42,653 nt of DNA from a virus. This document shows, one piece after another, positions 1-7,879 of this stretch. Within the stretch, counting starts at the first letter, position 1. Every line of letters begins with the position of its first letter. The translations under genes and the position numbers were made by a program. The notes under the pieces are model-generated. The model was not told where the DNA came from. It searched no databases and saw only the letters and a list, made by a program, of their open reading frames with translations. Where the stretch lies: IMG/VR virus record IMGVR_UViG_3300035180_001682, positions 1 through 42,653 of that record; one strand, 5' to 3'.

Positions 1-254
1 TGCTCGCGGCCAGCAAAAGCCTCAAGGGGCAGTCCGAAGCTGCGACTGCCTACAAGCAGATTCTCACCAAAGCCCACAAGAATGGGACGATTCCTACTGA
101 GAAATACCAGGCAATCATGACTGTGTTTGACCAGCTGCAGTCACAGAAGGAGGCAGCGGACTTTGTGCGAAAGGCTGCCCATGCGACAATGTGGCTGACC
201 GGGGCAGGTGTTGTAGGTGGGGAGGCAGTTATGCACAAAATGGCAGCGCATTAG
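1..254 (+). CDS. DNA ejection (internal virion) protein, C-terminal part
   Basis: An open frame is already running at base 1 (first full codon at 3) and ends with TAG at 252-254. It encodes about 83 residues, rich in Ala, Lys and Gln, with a hydrophobic Gly/Ala/Val stretch near the end. It is the 3' end of the gene starting at 41396: the single base left over at 42653 plus bases 1-2 form a Val codon and the frame continues, giving 1512 nt (503 aa plus stop). The N-terminal part carries the family signature; this piece alone would not be identifiable. The split is an artefact of where a circular sequence was opened. Confidence 0.85.
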   Translation, partial: LAASKSLKGQSEAATAYKQILTKAHKNGTIPTEKYQAIMTVFDQLQSQKEAADFVRKAAHATMWLTGAGVVGGEAVMHKMAAH

Positions 255-276
255 GGGCAGTTTGCACAAGTAGGGG

Positions 277-305
277 TTGCACACTGCTTTCGTCAGCATT
301 ACAAT
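277..305 (+). promoter_or_regulatory. possible sigma70-like promoter upstream of the ATP-grasp gene
   Basis: TTGCAC (277-282), a 17-bp spacer and TACAAT (300-305). The -10 matches the consensus at 5 of 6 positions, the -35 at only 3. It follows the ejection-protein stop and would start RNA near 312, ahead of palindrome R1. Weak by sequence alone. Confidence 0.3.
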
Positions 306-351
306 TGCATTGGGTGGTGAGGGCGGGGGAATACTGAGAAGGAAATTTAAG

Positions 352-393
352 GTTATTTGCGCGGATTACAACAGAGTAATCCCCACGAATAAC
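352..393. repeat. dispersed palindrome R1
   Basis: Arms GTTATTTGCGCGGATTAC and GTAATCCCCACGAATAAC around the centre AACAGA. One of 12 related 42-bp palindromes in this genome. The left arm is the best consensus; the right arm differs from a perfect complement at three inner positions while the outer GTTATT/AATAAC pairs are kept. It lies between the ejection-protein gene and the ATP-grasp gene. Together with R2 it brackets the latter. Confidence 0.9.
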
Positions 394-502
394 TCCACCC
401 TCCACCCGCTCCCCCTCAGCAGTGCGCGGCAGAAAGTCCCCTACCACTCCAGCGCCACTGCCCCCTTCCCTTCTCCCCCTCTTCTGCGCTACCCTCTCTT
501 CT
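394..502 (+). promoter_or_regulatory. pyrimidine-rich leader of the ATP-grasp gene
   Basis: The 109 bases between R1 and the ATG at 503 are strongly C/T-rich and G-poor, and no Shine-Dalgarno sequence precedes the ATG. C-rich unstructured RNA behind a hairpin resembles a Rho-loading (rut) site, but this is only a composition argument. A similar C-rich stretch follows R10 before the small terminase gene (about 27990-28080). Confidence 0.3.
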
Positions 503-1825
503 ATGAAAATCCTCCTGATCGACGCAATGGCAGCCTTTCTCGACTTCGCACTCCGGGCAGAAGCCCAGGGGCATGAAGTCCGTCTCTGGCTCCCCAAGGA
601 AAAAGACGGCTCACACAACACTGTTGGCGATGGGCTGGTGGCTAAAGTCCCTGACTGGCAGGGGAGTATGAATTGGGCTGATCTCATCGTACTCAGCGAC
701 AACGCACGGTTCCTGGGCGAACTCGAACCCTGGCGCCGGAAGGGCTATCCGATATTCGGGCCAGGGAAGGAAGGCGCGAGCTGGGAACTCGAACGCGGCA
801 CTGGGCAACAGGTGCTGGAAGCCACCGGCATCTCCTGCATCCCCTCTCACGTGTTCTCAGGCTACAAGGAAGCCATTGAGTTTGTAACTGGCACTGGCAA
901 ACGCTATGTTTCCAAGCCCACTGGCGATGCTGACAAGGCTCTCAGCTACGTTTCCAAAGGCCCAGCGGACATGCTGTTCATGTTGGACTACTGGAACAGG
1001 ACACAAAAGGTGAAAGTCCCGTTCCTGCTGCAGGAGTTCATTCCGGGAATTGAGATGGCGGTTGGAGGCTGGGTCGGGCGGGATGGATTTCTGGGGATGT
1101 TCCTGGAGAACTTCGAGTTCAAGAAGCTCATGCCAGGGGACGTAGGGGTAAATACTGGGGAAATGGGCACGGTGATGAAGTATTGCCCAATTGAGGAAAG
1201 CAAGCTGGCGCAGGAAATGCTCTTGCCGCTGGAAGCTCAGCTCATCCGTCAGGGCTACACCGGCTACATCGACGTGGCAGTCATTATTGACAAGAAAGGC
1301 AAGCCCTGGCCCCTGGAATTCACCACCCGCCCTGGCTGGCCATTGATGCAAATTCAGCAAATCCTGCACCCGGATGTGGCAGAGTGGATGCTGGATGCAG
1401 TCAACGGCAAGGATACCTTCAGGCCCTCCGGGCAGATTGCGGCTGGCTTCGTGGTGGCTCACGCTGACTTCCCATTCAACAAACTCCCCCGTGCCACCGT
1501 GAGTGGCTTCCCTGTCTGGGGTATTACTGACAGTAACCGCTACTTCATTCACCCCAGTGAGATGAAACTTGGCATGGCGCCAGACTTCTCCTCAGGCTCC
1601 CTCAAGCACGTCCCCTCGCTGGTGAGTGCGGGACAGTATCTCCTCACAGTTAGCGGAAGGGGCTGGAGTGTGAGGGAGGCAGTTGCGGGGGCCTTTTCCA
1701 GGGTGAAGCAATTGGAGGTGCCAAATTCTCCAGTGTATCGGATTGATATTGGGGAAAGACTGGAGAGGCAATTGCCAGAATTACAAGATTTTGGTTATGC
1801 GGTTTCATGGGAATGGGAAGCATGA
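503..1825 (+). CDS. PurD-like ATP-grasp ligase
   Basis: 440 aa from the ATG at 503; a GTG at 422 would add 27 low-complexity residues that fit no domain. The N-terminus (MKILLID) is a Rossmann-type start like that of phosphoribosylamine-glycine ligase. ATP-grasp landmarks follow: YVSKPTG near residue 135, LLQEFIPGIEMAV near 175, GVNTGEMG near 215 (PurD has GPNTGGMG) and LEFTTRPGWP near 270 (PurD EYNVRFGDP), which would hold the Mg-ATP ligands. The enzyme should form an amide or thioester-type bond through an acyl phosphate; the substrate is unknown. It is odd in a virion operon, because purine synthesis genes normally sit in early regions. Protein or nucleotide modification is an alternative role. 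R1 and R2 flank the gene. Confidence 0.75.
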   Translation: MKILLIDAMAAFLDFALRAEAQGHEVRLWLPKEKDGSHNTVGDGLVAKVPDWQGSMNWADLIVLSDNARFLGELEPWRRKGYPIFGPGKEGASWELERGTGQQVLEATGISCIPSHVFSGYKEAIEFVTGTGKRYVSKPTGDADKALSYVSKGPADMLFMLDYWNRTQKVKVPFLLQEFIPGIEMAVGGWVGRDGFLGMFLENFEFKKLMPGDVGVNTGEMGTVMKYCPIEESKLAQEMLLPLEAQLIRQGYTGYIDVAVIIDKKGKPWPLEFTTRPGWPLMQIQQILHPDVAEWMLDAVNGKDTFRPSGQIAAGFVVAHADFPFNKLPRATVSGFPVWGITDSNRYFIHPSEMKLGMAPDFSSGSLKHVPSLVSAGQYLLTVSGRGWSVREAVAGAFSRVKQLEVPNSPVYRIDIGERLERQLPELQDFGYAVSWEWEA

Positions 1826-1903
1826 AAGAAGGGGGAAAGGAAGCGCGGAAAGGGGCCTTGCGGGGGCCGGTGTACGGAATAGGTGCTTTGGTATGGATCG
1901 GGT

Positions 1904-1932
1904 TTGCCATCGCAAGGATGACCTCTTATAAC
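1904..1932 (+). promoter_or_regulatory. sigma70-like promoter ahead of R2 and the tail-fibre genes
   Basis: TTGCCA (1904-1909), 17-bp spacer, TATAAC (1927-1932): 5 of 6 matches in both hexamers at ideal spacing. Predicted start is about 1939, the first base of palindrome R2. The mRNA leader would then be the R2 hairpin plus eight bases before the AUG at 1989. Confidence 0.55.
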
Positions 1933-1938
1933 TGGAGA

Positions 1939-1980
1939 GTTACTTCCCCCTATTACAGCCCTGTAATCCGTGCGAATAAC
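1939..1980. repeat. dispersed palindrome R2
   Basis: Arms GTTACTTCCCCCTATTAC and GTAATCCGTGCGAATAAC, centre AGCCCT. The TAC-N6-GTA core and outer GTTA/TAAC are kept; the middle of the left arm has diverged to a C-run. The conserved arm is on the right, opposite to the other late-region copies. It ends eight bases before the ATG at 1989, where no Shine-Dalgarno sequence is visible. Confidence 0.85.
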
Positions 1981-1988
1981 CCCTCCCT

Positions 1989-2480
1989 ATGAGCCGCGCT
2001 GACTACTTCGCTCCAGGCCAATGGAACTTCTACTGCGACCTCTGCGGCAGGAAGAACAAGTCTGGAAACGCAATGCTGACTTGGGACGGGCACTATGTCT
2101 GCAAGGAGCATAAGGAAGTTCGGAATCCTCAGGACTTTGTTCGTGGGGTAGCAGCGGAGGCTGCAATTCCTTGGCGCAGGTCAAATGGGCAAGCAGCTGT
2201 TCCCCCTGCCTCAGTCTACGGCGGGTGGTTTGCGCTGGGGGTGCAAACGCAGCCACTGTCGGGGTTTGGAACTGGGAAGTGGCATCCACGGCAACCGGAG
2301 ACTCTGCAGATTCCACTAGCAGAGACCACAGCAGGAGCCTCAGAGAGCTTTACTTATGCATCCAGCGCAGCAGTATCCTTTTCTGAGACAACCTCCCAGA
2401 GTGAGGGGTTCTCTGTTGCCAGAGTCCTAACGTCAAACCCACTGAACTCTTCTACACTTAACTCAACAGCATTAAGCTGA
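1989..2480 (+). CDS. zinc-finger-containing phage protein
   Basis: 163 aa. The N-terminus holds a short zinc-ribbon-like unit, C16-x2-C19 and C38-x2-H41, followed by RNPQDFVRG, a signature seen in small phage zinc-ribbon proteins usually coded near tail genes. The second half (after about residue 65) is Ser/Thr/Ala-rich and of low complexity. The gene lies between the ATP-grasp gene and the tail-fibre genes and ends 8 nt before the next start, so it is probably co-transcribed with the fibres. The role is unknown; virion association is inferred from position. The start has no clear ribosome-binding site, which makes the upstream R2 hairpin a possible translational control element. Confidence 0.75.
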   Translation: MSRADYFAPGQWNFYCDLCGRKNKSGNAMLTWDGHYVCKEHKEVRNPQDFVRGVAAEAAIPWRRSNGQAAVPPASVYGGWFALGVQTQPLSGFGTGKWHPRQPETLQIPLAETTAGASESFTYASSAAVSFSETTSQSEGFSVARVLTSNPLNSSTLNSTALS

Positions 2481-2488
2481 GGTATCAC

Positions 2489-2935
2489 ATGACACAGGCA
2501 CTGAAGGAAGCAGCATCGTCGAAAGGGCATGTCAGGATCGAAAGGTTTGACTCTGATGGCCAGTTGCGAGAGGTGAGGGAGTGCGACAATCTGATTGTTC
2601 AAGCAGGGAAAAATCTCCTCGCAACCGCTCTGGGGGCGGCAATAACCCCATTTGGGTGGATCGCTGTTGGCACAAATGGCACAACTCCAGTACTTAGCAA
2701 CACTACGCTGGGGACAGAGCTAGCACGGGTTGCTGTTACAAGTGCAGCGGCTGTTGGCCCTGTCACCACCTTCTCGGCAAGTTTCCTCCCAGGCATTGGG
2801 ACAGGTGTTTGGCAAGAAGCAGGAATTTTTAACGCCGTCAGCGCCGGTGTGATGTATAGCCATGTAGTATTCACGGCTATGACGAAAAATGCAGGAGACA
2901 CACTTGTGATCACCTGGGCTATCACACAACTCTAA
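2489..2935 (+). CDS. tail-fibre-associated structural protein
   Basis: 148 aa, ATG preceded by GAGGT at good distance. The pattern is an N-terminal segment rich in charged residues, then ECDNLIVQAGKNLLATAL near residue 32, a GTNGTT turn, and a beta-rich second half ending in VITWAITQL. This arrangement is common in small phage proteins coded beside tail fibres. Probably a fibre or baseplate component. No enzyme motif is visible. It sits 16 nt upstream of the next fibre gene, in the same transcription unit. Confidence 0.6.
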   Translation: MTQALKEAASSKGHVRIERFDSDGQLREVRECDNLIVQAGKNLLATALGAAITPFGWIAVGTNGTTPVLSNTTLGTELARVAVTSAAAVGPVTTFSASFLPGIGTGVWQEAGIFNAVSAGVMYSHVVFTAMTKNAGDTLVITWAITQL

Positions 2936-2951
2936 TCAGTAGGAGTAGCAC

Positions 2952-4028
2952 ATGGGAAAGCCGCTTTTTACAAACAACGCTTCCACGACACTAGCAGTAG
3001 CACTTTTAGCTGGAGATACTTCCATGTCAGTGCTGACCGGCGGGGGAGCTGGATTCCCAGCGCCGACAGCCGGAGATTATTGCTGGCTGACATTACAAGC
3101 CCCGACTGGAGGGGCTGTGGAGATTGTAAAGGCCTCCGCCCGTTCTGGGGACACTTTTAGCAGTTTGAGTCGTGGGCAGCAAGGAACAATAGCAACGGGA
3201 TGGCCAGTGGGAACAGTAGTAGAACTCCGCAGCACTGCCCAAGTATTCACTGACCTGTGGGCAGCCACATTGGGGATTGTGAACCTTTTGCCACTGAATA
3301 ACACCTGGAGTGGGAGCAATACGTTTAACTCAGCAACTCCTATTGTGCGAATTGGGCTTTCTGGGAATGTTCCGCAGCCGGGCGGGGTTACAGGTGCGCC
3401 ACTACAGGTAAGCAATGCTGCTGTACCAAGTATGCCAGCGATTGTTGGTTACGCCACGTCGGTCGGAGCTGGGAGTGGTTCTCAAGGAACTATTGGACTG
3501 TGTGGATATGCTGAATCTAGCACCACTGGCACTTCAGCCTATGGTGTATATGGCGAGGCGCGACTGTTGCCAAATGGCCACTATGTAGAAGGGGCAGAGT
3601 TCACTGCTGTGAATCAAAAATCAGCTACACCTGGCAGTGTGACGACGCTCTCCGCAATCCCAGCTGATAACTTGTGCGCGGCCCTCTGGTTGAGTGCTGG
3701 TCGCGGTGATCTAACACCGAACTATCCGATCTCCTGTGGGATCGGTATAGTGTCTAATGGCACAACGTATGACAGAGGGATTGTTATTCAGTCTGGCGCA
3801 TTGTCTCCGCTGGCGAATACGGCACTGGTGGCTATGCAGGTAGGGCCGGGGGCTCGGCTTACCTGGGGATATGATGATGCCTACATAGCAATGAGTAACA
3901 CAGGTTCATATATTTCTACATGCCTTTTCGCATATACCAGTGCTGGTGGCCCTGTACTATTTGAGATTACCCCGACTGGTCTTTACTATACGAATAACAA
4001 TCATGGAAGGACTTTGGTTGCATCCTGA
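2952..4028 (+). CDS. tail fibre protein
   Basis: 358 aa, ATG at 2952 after an AGGAG site. The N-terminal ~100 residues follow a module common in phage fibres: GDTSMSVLTGGGAGFP, then LTLQAPTGGAVEIVKASARSG, then SRGQQGTIATGWPVGT and VELR. This part would attach the protein to the virion. The remainder (from about residue 110) is Gly/Ser/Thr-rich, probably beta-structured and receptor-facing, with no recognisable enzymatic domain. Neighbours are further fibre genes, so this phage may carry a multi-part host-recognition apparatus. Confidence 0.7.
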   Translation: MGKPLFTNNASTTLAVALLAGDTSMSVLTGGGAGFPAPTAGDYCWLTLQAPTGGAVEIVKASARSGDTFSSLSRGQQGTIATGWPVGTVVELRSTAQVFTDLWAATLGIVNLLPLNNTWSGSNTFNSATPIVRIGLSGNVPQPGGVTGAPLQVSNAAVPSMPAIVGYATSVGAGSGSQGTIGLCGYAESSTTGTSAYGVYGEARLLPNGHYVEGAEFTAVNQKSATPGSVTTLSAIPADNLCAALWLSAGRGDLTPNYPISCGIGIVSNGTTYDRGIVIQSGALSPLANTALVAMQVGPGARLTWGYDDAYIAMSNTGSYISTCLFAYTSAGGPVLFEITPTGLYYTNNNHGRTLVAS

Positions 4029-4114
4029 TACTGGCTTCCTGCGTAGGGAGCAAAAGCGCGCTTTACCCAGAGATTTAGAGTACTTTACCAGAAATTAAAA
4101 AGGAGTTATCCATC

Positions 4115-4321
4115 ATGCAGCAACAAAAAGCACCGACAGACGCAGAAATCTTCACACTTACTCTGACTAATCAGGAGGTTGCTCTGATCGGCCAGGCTAT
4201 TGGCGCCTTACCTTATGGTCAAGTGGCACCACTGGTGAGTAAGATTCAGGGTCAAGTCAATATGCAACTTACGCCTCCACCTGTTGCAGATGCGGCGGCA
4301 GAGCCAGTTGGAGTAGCCTAA
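4115..4321 (+). CDS. small conserved tail-region protein
   Basis: 68 aa, with an AAGGAG site upstream of the ATG. Mostly helical at the start (DAEIFTLTLTNQEVALIGQAI), then Pro/Ala-rich at the C-terminus. Proteins of this size and pattern occur between fibre genes in podoviruses; the function is unknown. It lies 86 nt after the fibre gene and 3 nt before the next gene. A role as a fibre linker or assembly helper is possible but not shown by any motif. Confidence 0.6.
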   Translation: MQQQKAPTDAEIFTLTLTNQEVALIGQAIGALPYGQVAPLVSKIQGQVNMQLTPPPVADAAAEPVGVA

Positions 4322-4324
4322 ACC

Positions 4325-5125
4325 ATGCCCGGCGCGAATCAGTTCTTACCATTTGCTACCGGGACTGGCGCGAATGTGCTCGCGCCAGCTGTGTATGCCG
4401 CATTGCCGGTGATCTCAACTGGGTTTGTGGATGGGATAGCAGTAACGGAGCAGCTTAACACTGTCTGGCGGCAGTCGTCGTTCATTGCGGCCGCAGTAGC
4501 ACAGATTGTGGCGAATGGAGGGCTGGATGCGCTGGATAATGGGGATGTAAATGGGTTCACTGTAAACTTCCTGACAGCTCTGGCCTCACAATTGCCACTT
4601 GCGGCAGGTGTGACAAGTTTCAACACCCGTACAGGCGCAGTAACGCTGACCTCTTCGGATATCACAGCTGCATTAACCTACGTCCCAGTGGCCACTGGAG
4701 CCTACACATCCAGTGGCTTGACCATGAGCACGGGGAGACTGCTGGGAAGGTCTACTGCAGCAACGGGAGCGGCGGAGGAAATCGCAATAGGAACTGGATT
4801 GAGTTTGTCAGCTGGAACCCTTACGGCTACTGGGGGCGGAGGTGCAACTGCGTGGGCTATAAAAACAGCATCTTATACTGCGGTGTCCGGTGATCACCTA
4901 GCAGCAGATACAAGTGGCGGGGTGTTCACAGTGGCGCTTCCTGCCGCACCTACAGCAGGAAATTATGTCGAGTTTGCTGATGGTGGCGGGGCGTTCGGGG
5001 TGAATAACCTGACAATCAGTCGAAACGGCAGCACCATCATGGGCCTCAGTGAGGACATGACACTATCCACTAATAACATCAGCGTTGGCCTTGTTTACAA
5101 CGGAACGACCTGGAGAATCTACTAA
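4325..5125 (+). CDS. tail fibre / collar-type protein
   Basis: 266 aa. The first ~80 residues (NQFLPFATGTGANVLAPAVY, later QLNTVWRQSSFIAAAVAQ) match a widespread N-terminal module of phage tail proteins. NTRTGAVTLTSSDITAALTY at about 100-119 is the fibre repeat motif that usually precedes a trimeric shaft. The C-terminal part is beta-rich with YVEFADGGGAFGVNNLTI. The stop TAA overlaps the next ATG by one base (TAATG), so translation of the adhesin that follows is probably coupled. Confidence 0.7.
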   Translation: MPGANQFLPFATGTGANVLAPAVYAALPVISTGFVDGIAVTEQLNTVWRQSSFIAAAVAQIVANGGLDALDNGDVNGFTVNFLTALASQLPLAAGVTSFNTRTGAVTLTSSDITAALTYVPVATGAYTSSGLTMSTGRLLGRSTAATGAAEEIAIGTGLSLSAGTLTATGGGGATAWAIKTASYTAVSGDHLAADTSGGVFTVALPAAPTAGNYVEFADGGGAFGVNNLTISRNGSTIMGLSEDMTLSTNNISVGLVYNGTTWRIY

Positions 5126-6102
5126 TGAGTGATTTGAAGCAATTTCTTAACCTAGGTTTCAGCCGTCGGGCGGTTATGTATGTACAGAGCAGCCAGACTG
5201 TTACCGCACAATTTTCTGGAATGTATCGTATTACAGCGATCGGTGCAGGTGGGAGTGGCGCAGCGAAGTCAGCTGCCAACCCTGCCACTGCTTCTGGTGG
5301 GGGCGCTGGCGGTACGTGTATCAAAGAAATGTATATCGCGGCAGGGGCATCCATTGTTTGCACGATCGGAGCTGGCGGTGTGGCTGCTGCTCCGGCTGCT
5401 GGTGCTGCAGCAAACGGCACCGCAGGTGGAAATACAATAGTTGTTATTGGTTCTACGACTTTGACAGCCAACGGTGGCGGAGCAGGGTTGCAAGCTGCTG
5501 GTGCAGTTTCCGGTGCATCTGGCGGCACGGCTTCTGGTGGGGACGTAAACCTAACAGGTGGGGGAAGCGGCGCAGTTACTGTATCCGGTACTGGCGCAAC
5601 AGGTGGCGGGGCGGTGAATATCGGGTTGGGCGCTTTTGCCAGCGGGAGTGTGGGCTCTACCATCTACGTGAGCGGTGGGGCGAGTGTGGCCGCGACTTCG
5701 GTAGCTGTTAATAGTAGCAGTTGTGGCGGTGGCGCTGGCGTTGGTGGGCCAAACAGTGGTGTTGCCGGCGGCCCAGATGCGCTTGGCTACTCCATTTCAG
5801 TAGGAGCTGGAAATTTTCCGACTGGGATAGCGCTGCCTATTTTTCCTGCGCTGGGTGGTGGCGGCGCTGGCGGTGTCAACGGTGGCGCTGGTGCTAATGG
5901 GGCTGGCGGCGGCAGCGCAACAGCTTCTGCCGGTGCTGGCGGATGGGGCGGCGGGGGAGGAGCATCGCTCTACTCAAGCGCAGCCACGGTAGCAGGAAAA
6001 GGTGGAGTTGGTGCTGGCGGTGGTGGTTCTGTTTCTTATAGTGCTTCCTACGCAGCAACCTCTGGTGCTGGTGGCAATGGCATAGTGATCCTGGAGTATT
6101 AA
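5125..6102 (+). CDS. glycine-rich receptor-binding adhesin
   Basis: 325 aa. After an ~40-residue N-terminus (SSQTVTAQFSGMYRITAIGA) the protein is dominated by Gly-rich runs such as GAGGSG, SGGGAGG, GGGGAGG and GWGGGGGAS, and ends GGNGIVILEY. Glycine-rich stacks of this kind form the tips of polyglycine-helix adhesins (T-even gp38 type) and of minor tail proteins with a similar start and end. It is probably the distal receptor-binding protein. Gly-codon-rich DNA makes the gene repetitive and open to recombination between repeats, a plausible source of host-range change. It is translationally coupled to the upstream fibre gene. Confidence 0.65.
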   Translation: MSDLKQFLNLGFSRRAVMYVQSSQTVTAQFSGMYRITAIGAGGSGAAKSAANPATASGGGAGGTCIKEMYIAAGASIVCTIGAGGVAAAPAAGAAANGTAGGNTIVVIGSTTLTANGGGAGLQAAGAVSGASGGTASGGDVNLTGGGSGAVTVSGTGATGGGAVNIGLGAFASGSVGSTIYVSGGASVAATSVAVNSSSCGGGAGVGGPNSGVAGGPDALGYSISVGAGNFPTGIALPIFPALGGGGAGGVNGGAGANGAGGGSATASAGAGGWGGGGGASLYSSAATVAGKGGVGAGGGGSVSYSASYAATSGAGGNGIVILEY

Positions 6103-6103
6103 A

Positions 6104-6460
6104 ATGCGATATGAAATCCTTGATGCAGTAAACGGCAATGTGGTCAATACAATCGAGGCCAGCGAAGATTTCTGCGCCGCGAATTATCCATTCTATAGAC
6201 TAGCTGCGGCCCAATCCAGTATACCTACTCCGAGTGTTCGCACACTAACCAAACTTGAGTACATGAATCGCTTTACAGATGCGGAACTTGCTGGAATCTA
6301 CACAGCAGCTAAATCAGTAATACAGATTGAGGTTTGGCTGGATAAGTTCAAGCTCGCGGAGGAAATAAACCTTGATGATCCCGCAACAATCGCTGGAGTG
6401 CAGGCGTTGGAAGCTGCTGGACTACTCCCCGCAGGAAGAGCTGCGGAAATCTTGGCATGA
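6104..6460 (+). CDS. tail fibre assembly-like protein
   Basis: 118 aa. A small domain at the N-terminus is followed by LTKLEYMNRFTDAELAGIYTA near residue 50, IEVWLDKFKLAEEINLDDPATIAGVQALEAAGLL, and a C-terminal AGRAAEILA. This string is highly recurrent in small proteins coded directly after phage fibre genes and thought to help fibre folding or attachment. The start follows the adhesin stop by one base and the stop overlaps the next gene's ATG (ATGA), so the cluster is tightly coupled. Confidence 0.6.
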   Translation: MRYEILDAVNGNVVNTIEASEDFCAANYPFYRLAAAQSSIPTPSVRTLTKLEYMNRFTDAELAGIYTAAKSVIQIEVWLDKFKLAEEINLDDPATIAGVQALEAAGLLPAGRAAEILA

Positions 6461-6717
6461 AGCAGGTTCTATTCCACCTGAAGCAAATTCTAATTGCGCT
6501 GGATCAGTTTTGCAACGCACTACTGTGTGGCTATGCAGATGAAACATTCTCAGCCAGATGCTGGCGAGATGGTAAGAGGGGCAAAGTCTGGAATACTGTT
6601 AGAATTACTGTAGATTGTATTTTTTGGTTTGACAGACAGCACTGTTTCGCCAGCTATGTTGATGAGTTCGAGCGCAAGCAGTTGCCAAAAGAATATAGTG
6701 GAAATGATTTGCACTGA
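6457..6717 (+). CDS. small conserved phage protein of unknown function
   Basis: 86 aa, starting inside the stop of the previous gene (ATGA). The pattern (LDQFCNALLCGYADETFSAR, then WRDGKRGKVWNTVR, then CIFWFDRQHCFASYVDEFER) belongs to a short family found near lysis and tail genes of many phages. Automated annotations of relatives vary and are not informative. It contains a cluster of aromatic and Cys residues but no clear transmembrane segment or metal-binding set. Function unknown. Confidence 0.6.
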   Translation: MKQVLFHLKQILIALDQFCNALLCGYADETFSARCWRDGKRGKVWNTVRITVDCIFWFDRQHCFASYVDEFERKQLPKEYSGNDLH

Positions 6718-6761
6718 ACCAGCTACAAGAAGTTGCTAAGAACTAATACCCTTCCACAAAC

Positions 6762-7025
6762 ATGGAAATGCAGATGGAACAATCAATCATAAACTGGCTA
6801 TTGGCCGGTTTTGGGGCACTAATCGGATTCCTGCTCAATGCTGTCTGGCAGGCTGTGAAAGACTTGCAAATAGCTGACAAAGAAATGGCGGATAAGGTTG
6901 GCCAAATTGAAGTGTTAGTGGCAGGGAACTACCTTCGGCGGGACGACTTCGAGCACACGATAGAGGCGCTTTTCAAGAAGCTGGACAAGATTGAAGATAA
7001 ACTGGATGGGAAGGCAGATAAGTAG
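6762..7025 (+). CDS. membrane-anchored coiled-coil protein
   Basis: 87 aa; in-frame ATGs at 6762, 6768 and 6774 are possible starts. Residues ~10-30 (INWLLAGFGALIGFLLNAVW) form one transmembrane helix. The rest is a charged coiled coil with heptad spacing ending KLDKIEDKLDGKADK. Phage relatives are known only as hypothetical membrane proteins. A lysis or superinfection role is possible, but the clearer holin candidate is at 9861. It lies between fibre genes rather than in the lysis cassette. Confidence 0.65.
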   Translation: MEMQMEQSIINWLLAGFGALIGFLLNAVWQAVKDLQIADKEMADKVGQIEVLVAGNYLRRDDFEHTIEALFKKLDKIEDKLDGKADK

Positions 7026-7092
7026 GTATAAGGCTGGCAGTGGCTATTGCTTCCATGCCTTTAACAGAATCTTAACCTAGGAAGTAACTATT

Positions 7093-7878
7093 ATGGGAAA
7101 TGTAACAATACCACAATTGCCAGCTGCGACAGGTCTAACTGGGGATGAGTTGGTGGTGCTTTCACAGGCAGGGGTGATGAAATCGGCTGTCATGAGCACG
7201 ATGCTGGGAACTTCAGTCACAGGCCTTAATGTGGTGAATGTGGCTGCGCCTGTGACGTTAGTGCCAGCACAGTCTGGAAAGATAATTGTCCCGGCGGAGG
7301 TCAGTGGGACAATTACGCTTCCAACCTCCCCAGCACCTGGCACGAATTTTACAATACTCTCGCCGCAGTCACATTCGATTATGATTGCTTGTGGGGGGAC
7401 TGATCGGATTATGTTCCCTGATAATACAGGTATGGGTGGGGCATACTTTTCCCTCCCCTCCGGTCTTACAAATGCGGTTGAACTCACCTGGATACAGGGG
7501 TATTGGCAAATGCAGACCTCTGGCCAAGTATATTGTGCTCCTGCCACACGGTCATTAGCGGCGGTGAATCTTAGCCAGTTCGCCTATCACAATACAGGGG
7601 GTGAGCTTTCCTTTTCCATCCCTGGGGATCCTGCGGGGCTTATCCTCAAAAGTGGAATGGTTAATGTAAATGGCCTTAGTGGTTCTTATGTAACTGTCAC
7701 CCATCAAGCGGCTTTCCCGAATGGGGCGCTGGGAGCACTTGTGACAGTTACATCCTCAGATGCCTCTAGCAATACCACGCTTTGGGTGCAACAAGCTTTG
7801 CAAGCAACTCTCCAGATTGGTGTTGGGGGTACAACTACAGCTAACTCCTACGCACAGTATCTGGCAATAGGCTACTAG
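7093..7878 (+). CDS. tail fibre protein with C-terminal fibre-tip domain
   Basis: 261 aa. The N-terminal ~40 residues (TIPQLPAATGLTGDELVVLS) are a common fibre start. The middle is beta-rich. The last ~60 residues (FPNGALGALVTVTSSDASS ... YAQYLAIGY) resemble the gp53-like fibre C-terminal domain found in several phage and prophage fibres, which ends in a similar IGY. The closely following gene starts 2 nt after the stop. This is the fourth fibre-like gene in the window, so host recognition appears to be shared among several proteins. Confidence 0.65.
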   Translation: MGNVTIPQLPAATGLTGDELVVLSQAGVMKSAVMSTMLGTSVTGLNVVNVAAPVTLVPAQSGKIIVPAEVSGTITLPTSPAPGTNFTILSPQSHSIMIACGGTDRIMFPDNTGMGGAYFSLPSGLTNAVELTWIQGYWQMQTSGQVYCAPATRSLAAVNLSQFAYHNTGGELSFSIPGDPAGLILKSGMVNVNGLSGSYVTVTHQAAFPNGALGALVTVTSSDASSNTTLWVQQALQATLQIGVGGTTTANSYAQYLAIGY

Positions 7879-7879
7879 C

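Noticed and set aside
229-702. 157-codon minus-strand open frame over R1
   Set aside because: It reads through the palindrome and overlaps the start of the ATP-grasp gene; peptides shared with other short frames come from the repeat itself.
857-1552. 231-codon minus-strand open frame
   Set aside because: Shadow of the ATP-grasp gene; no start signal and composition unlike a protein.
5125-6102. Diversity-generating retroelement target in the glycine-rich adhesin
   Set aside because: No reverse transcriptase, Avd gene or template repeat seen; the repetition is Gly-codon repeats.
6457-6717. Pseudouridine synthase or helicase name for the 86-aa protein
   Set aside because: Too small for either and no catalytic motif; left as unknown.
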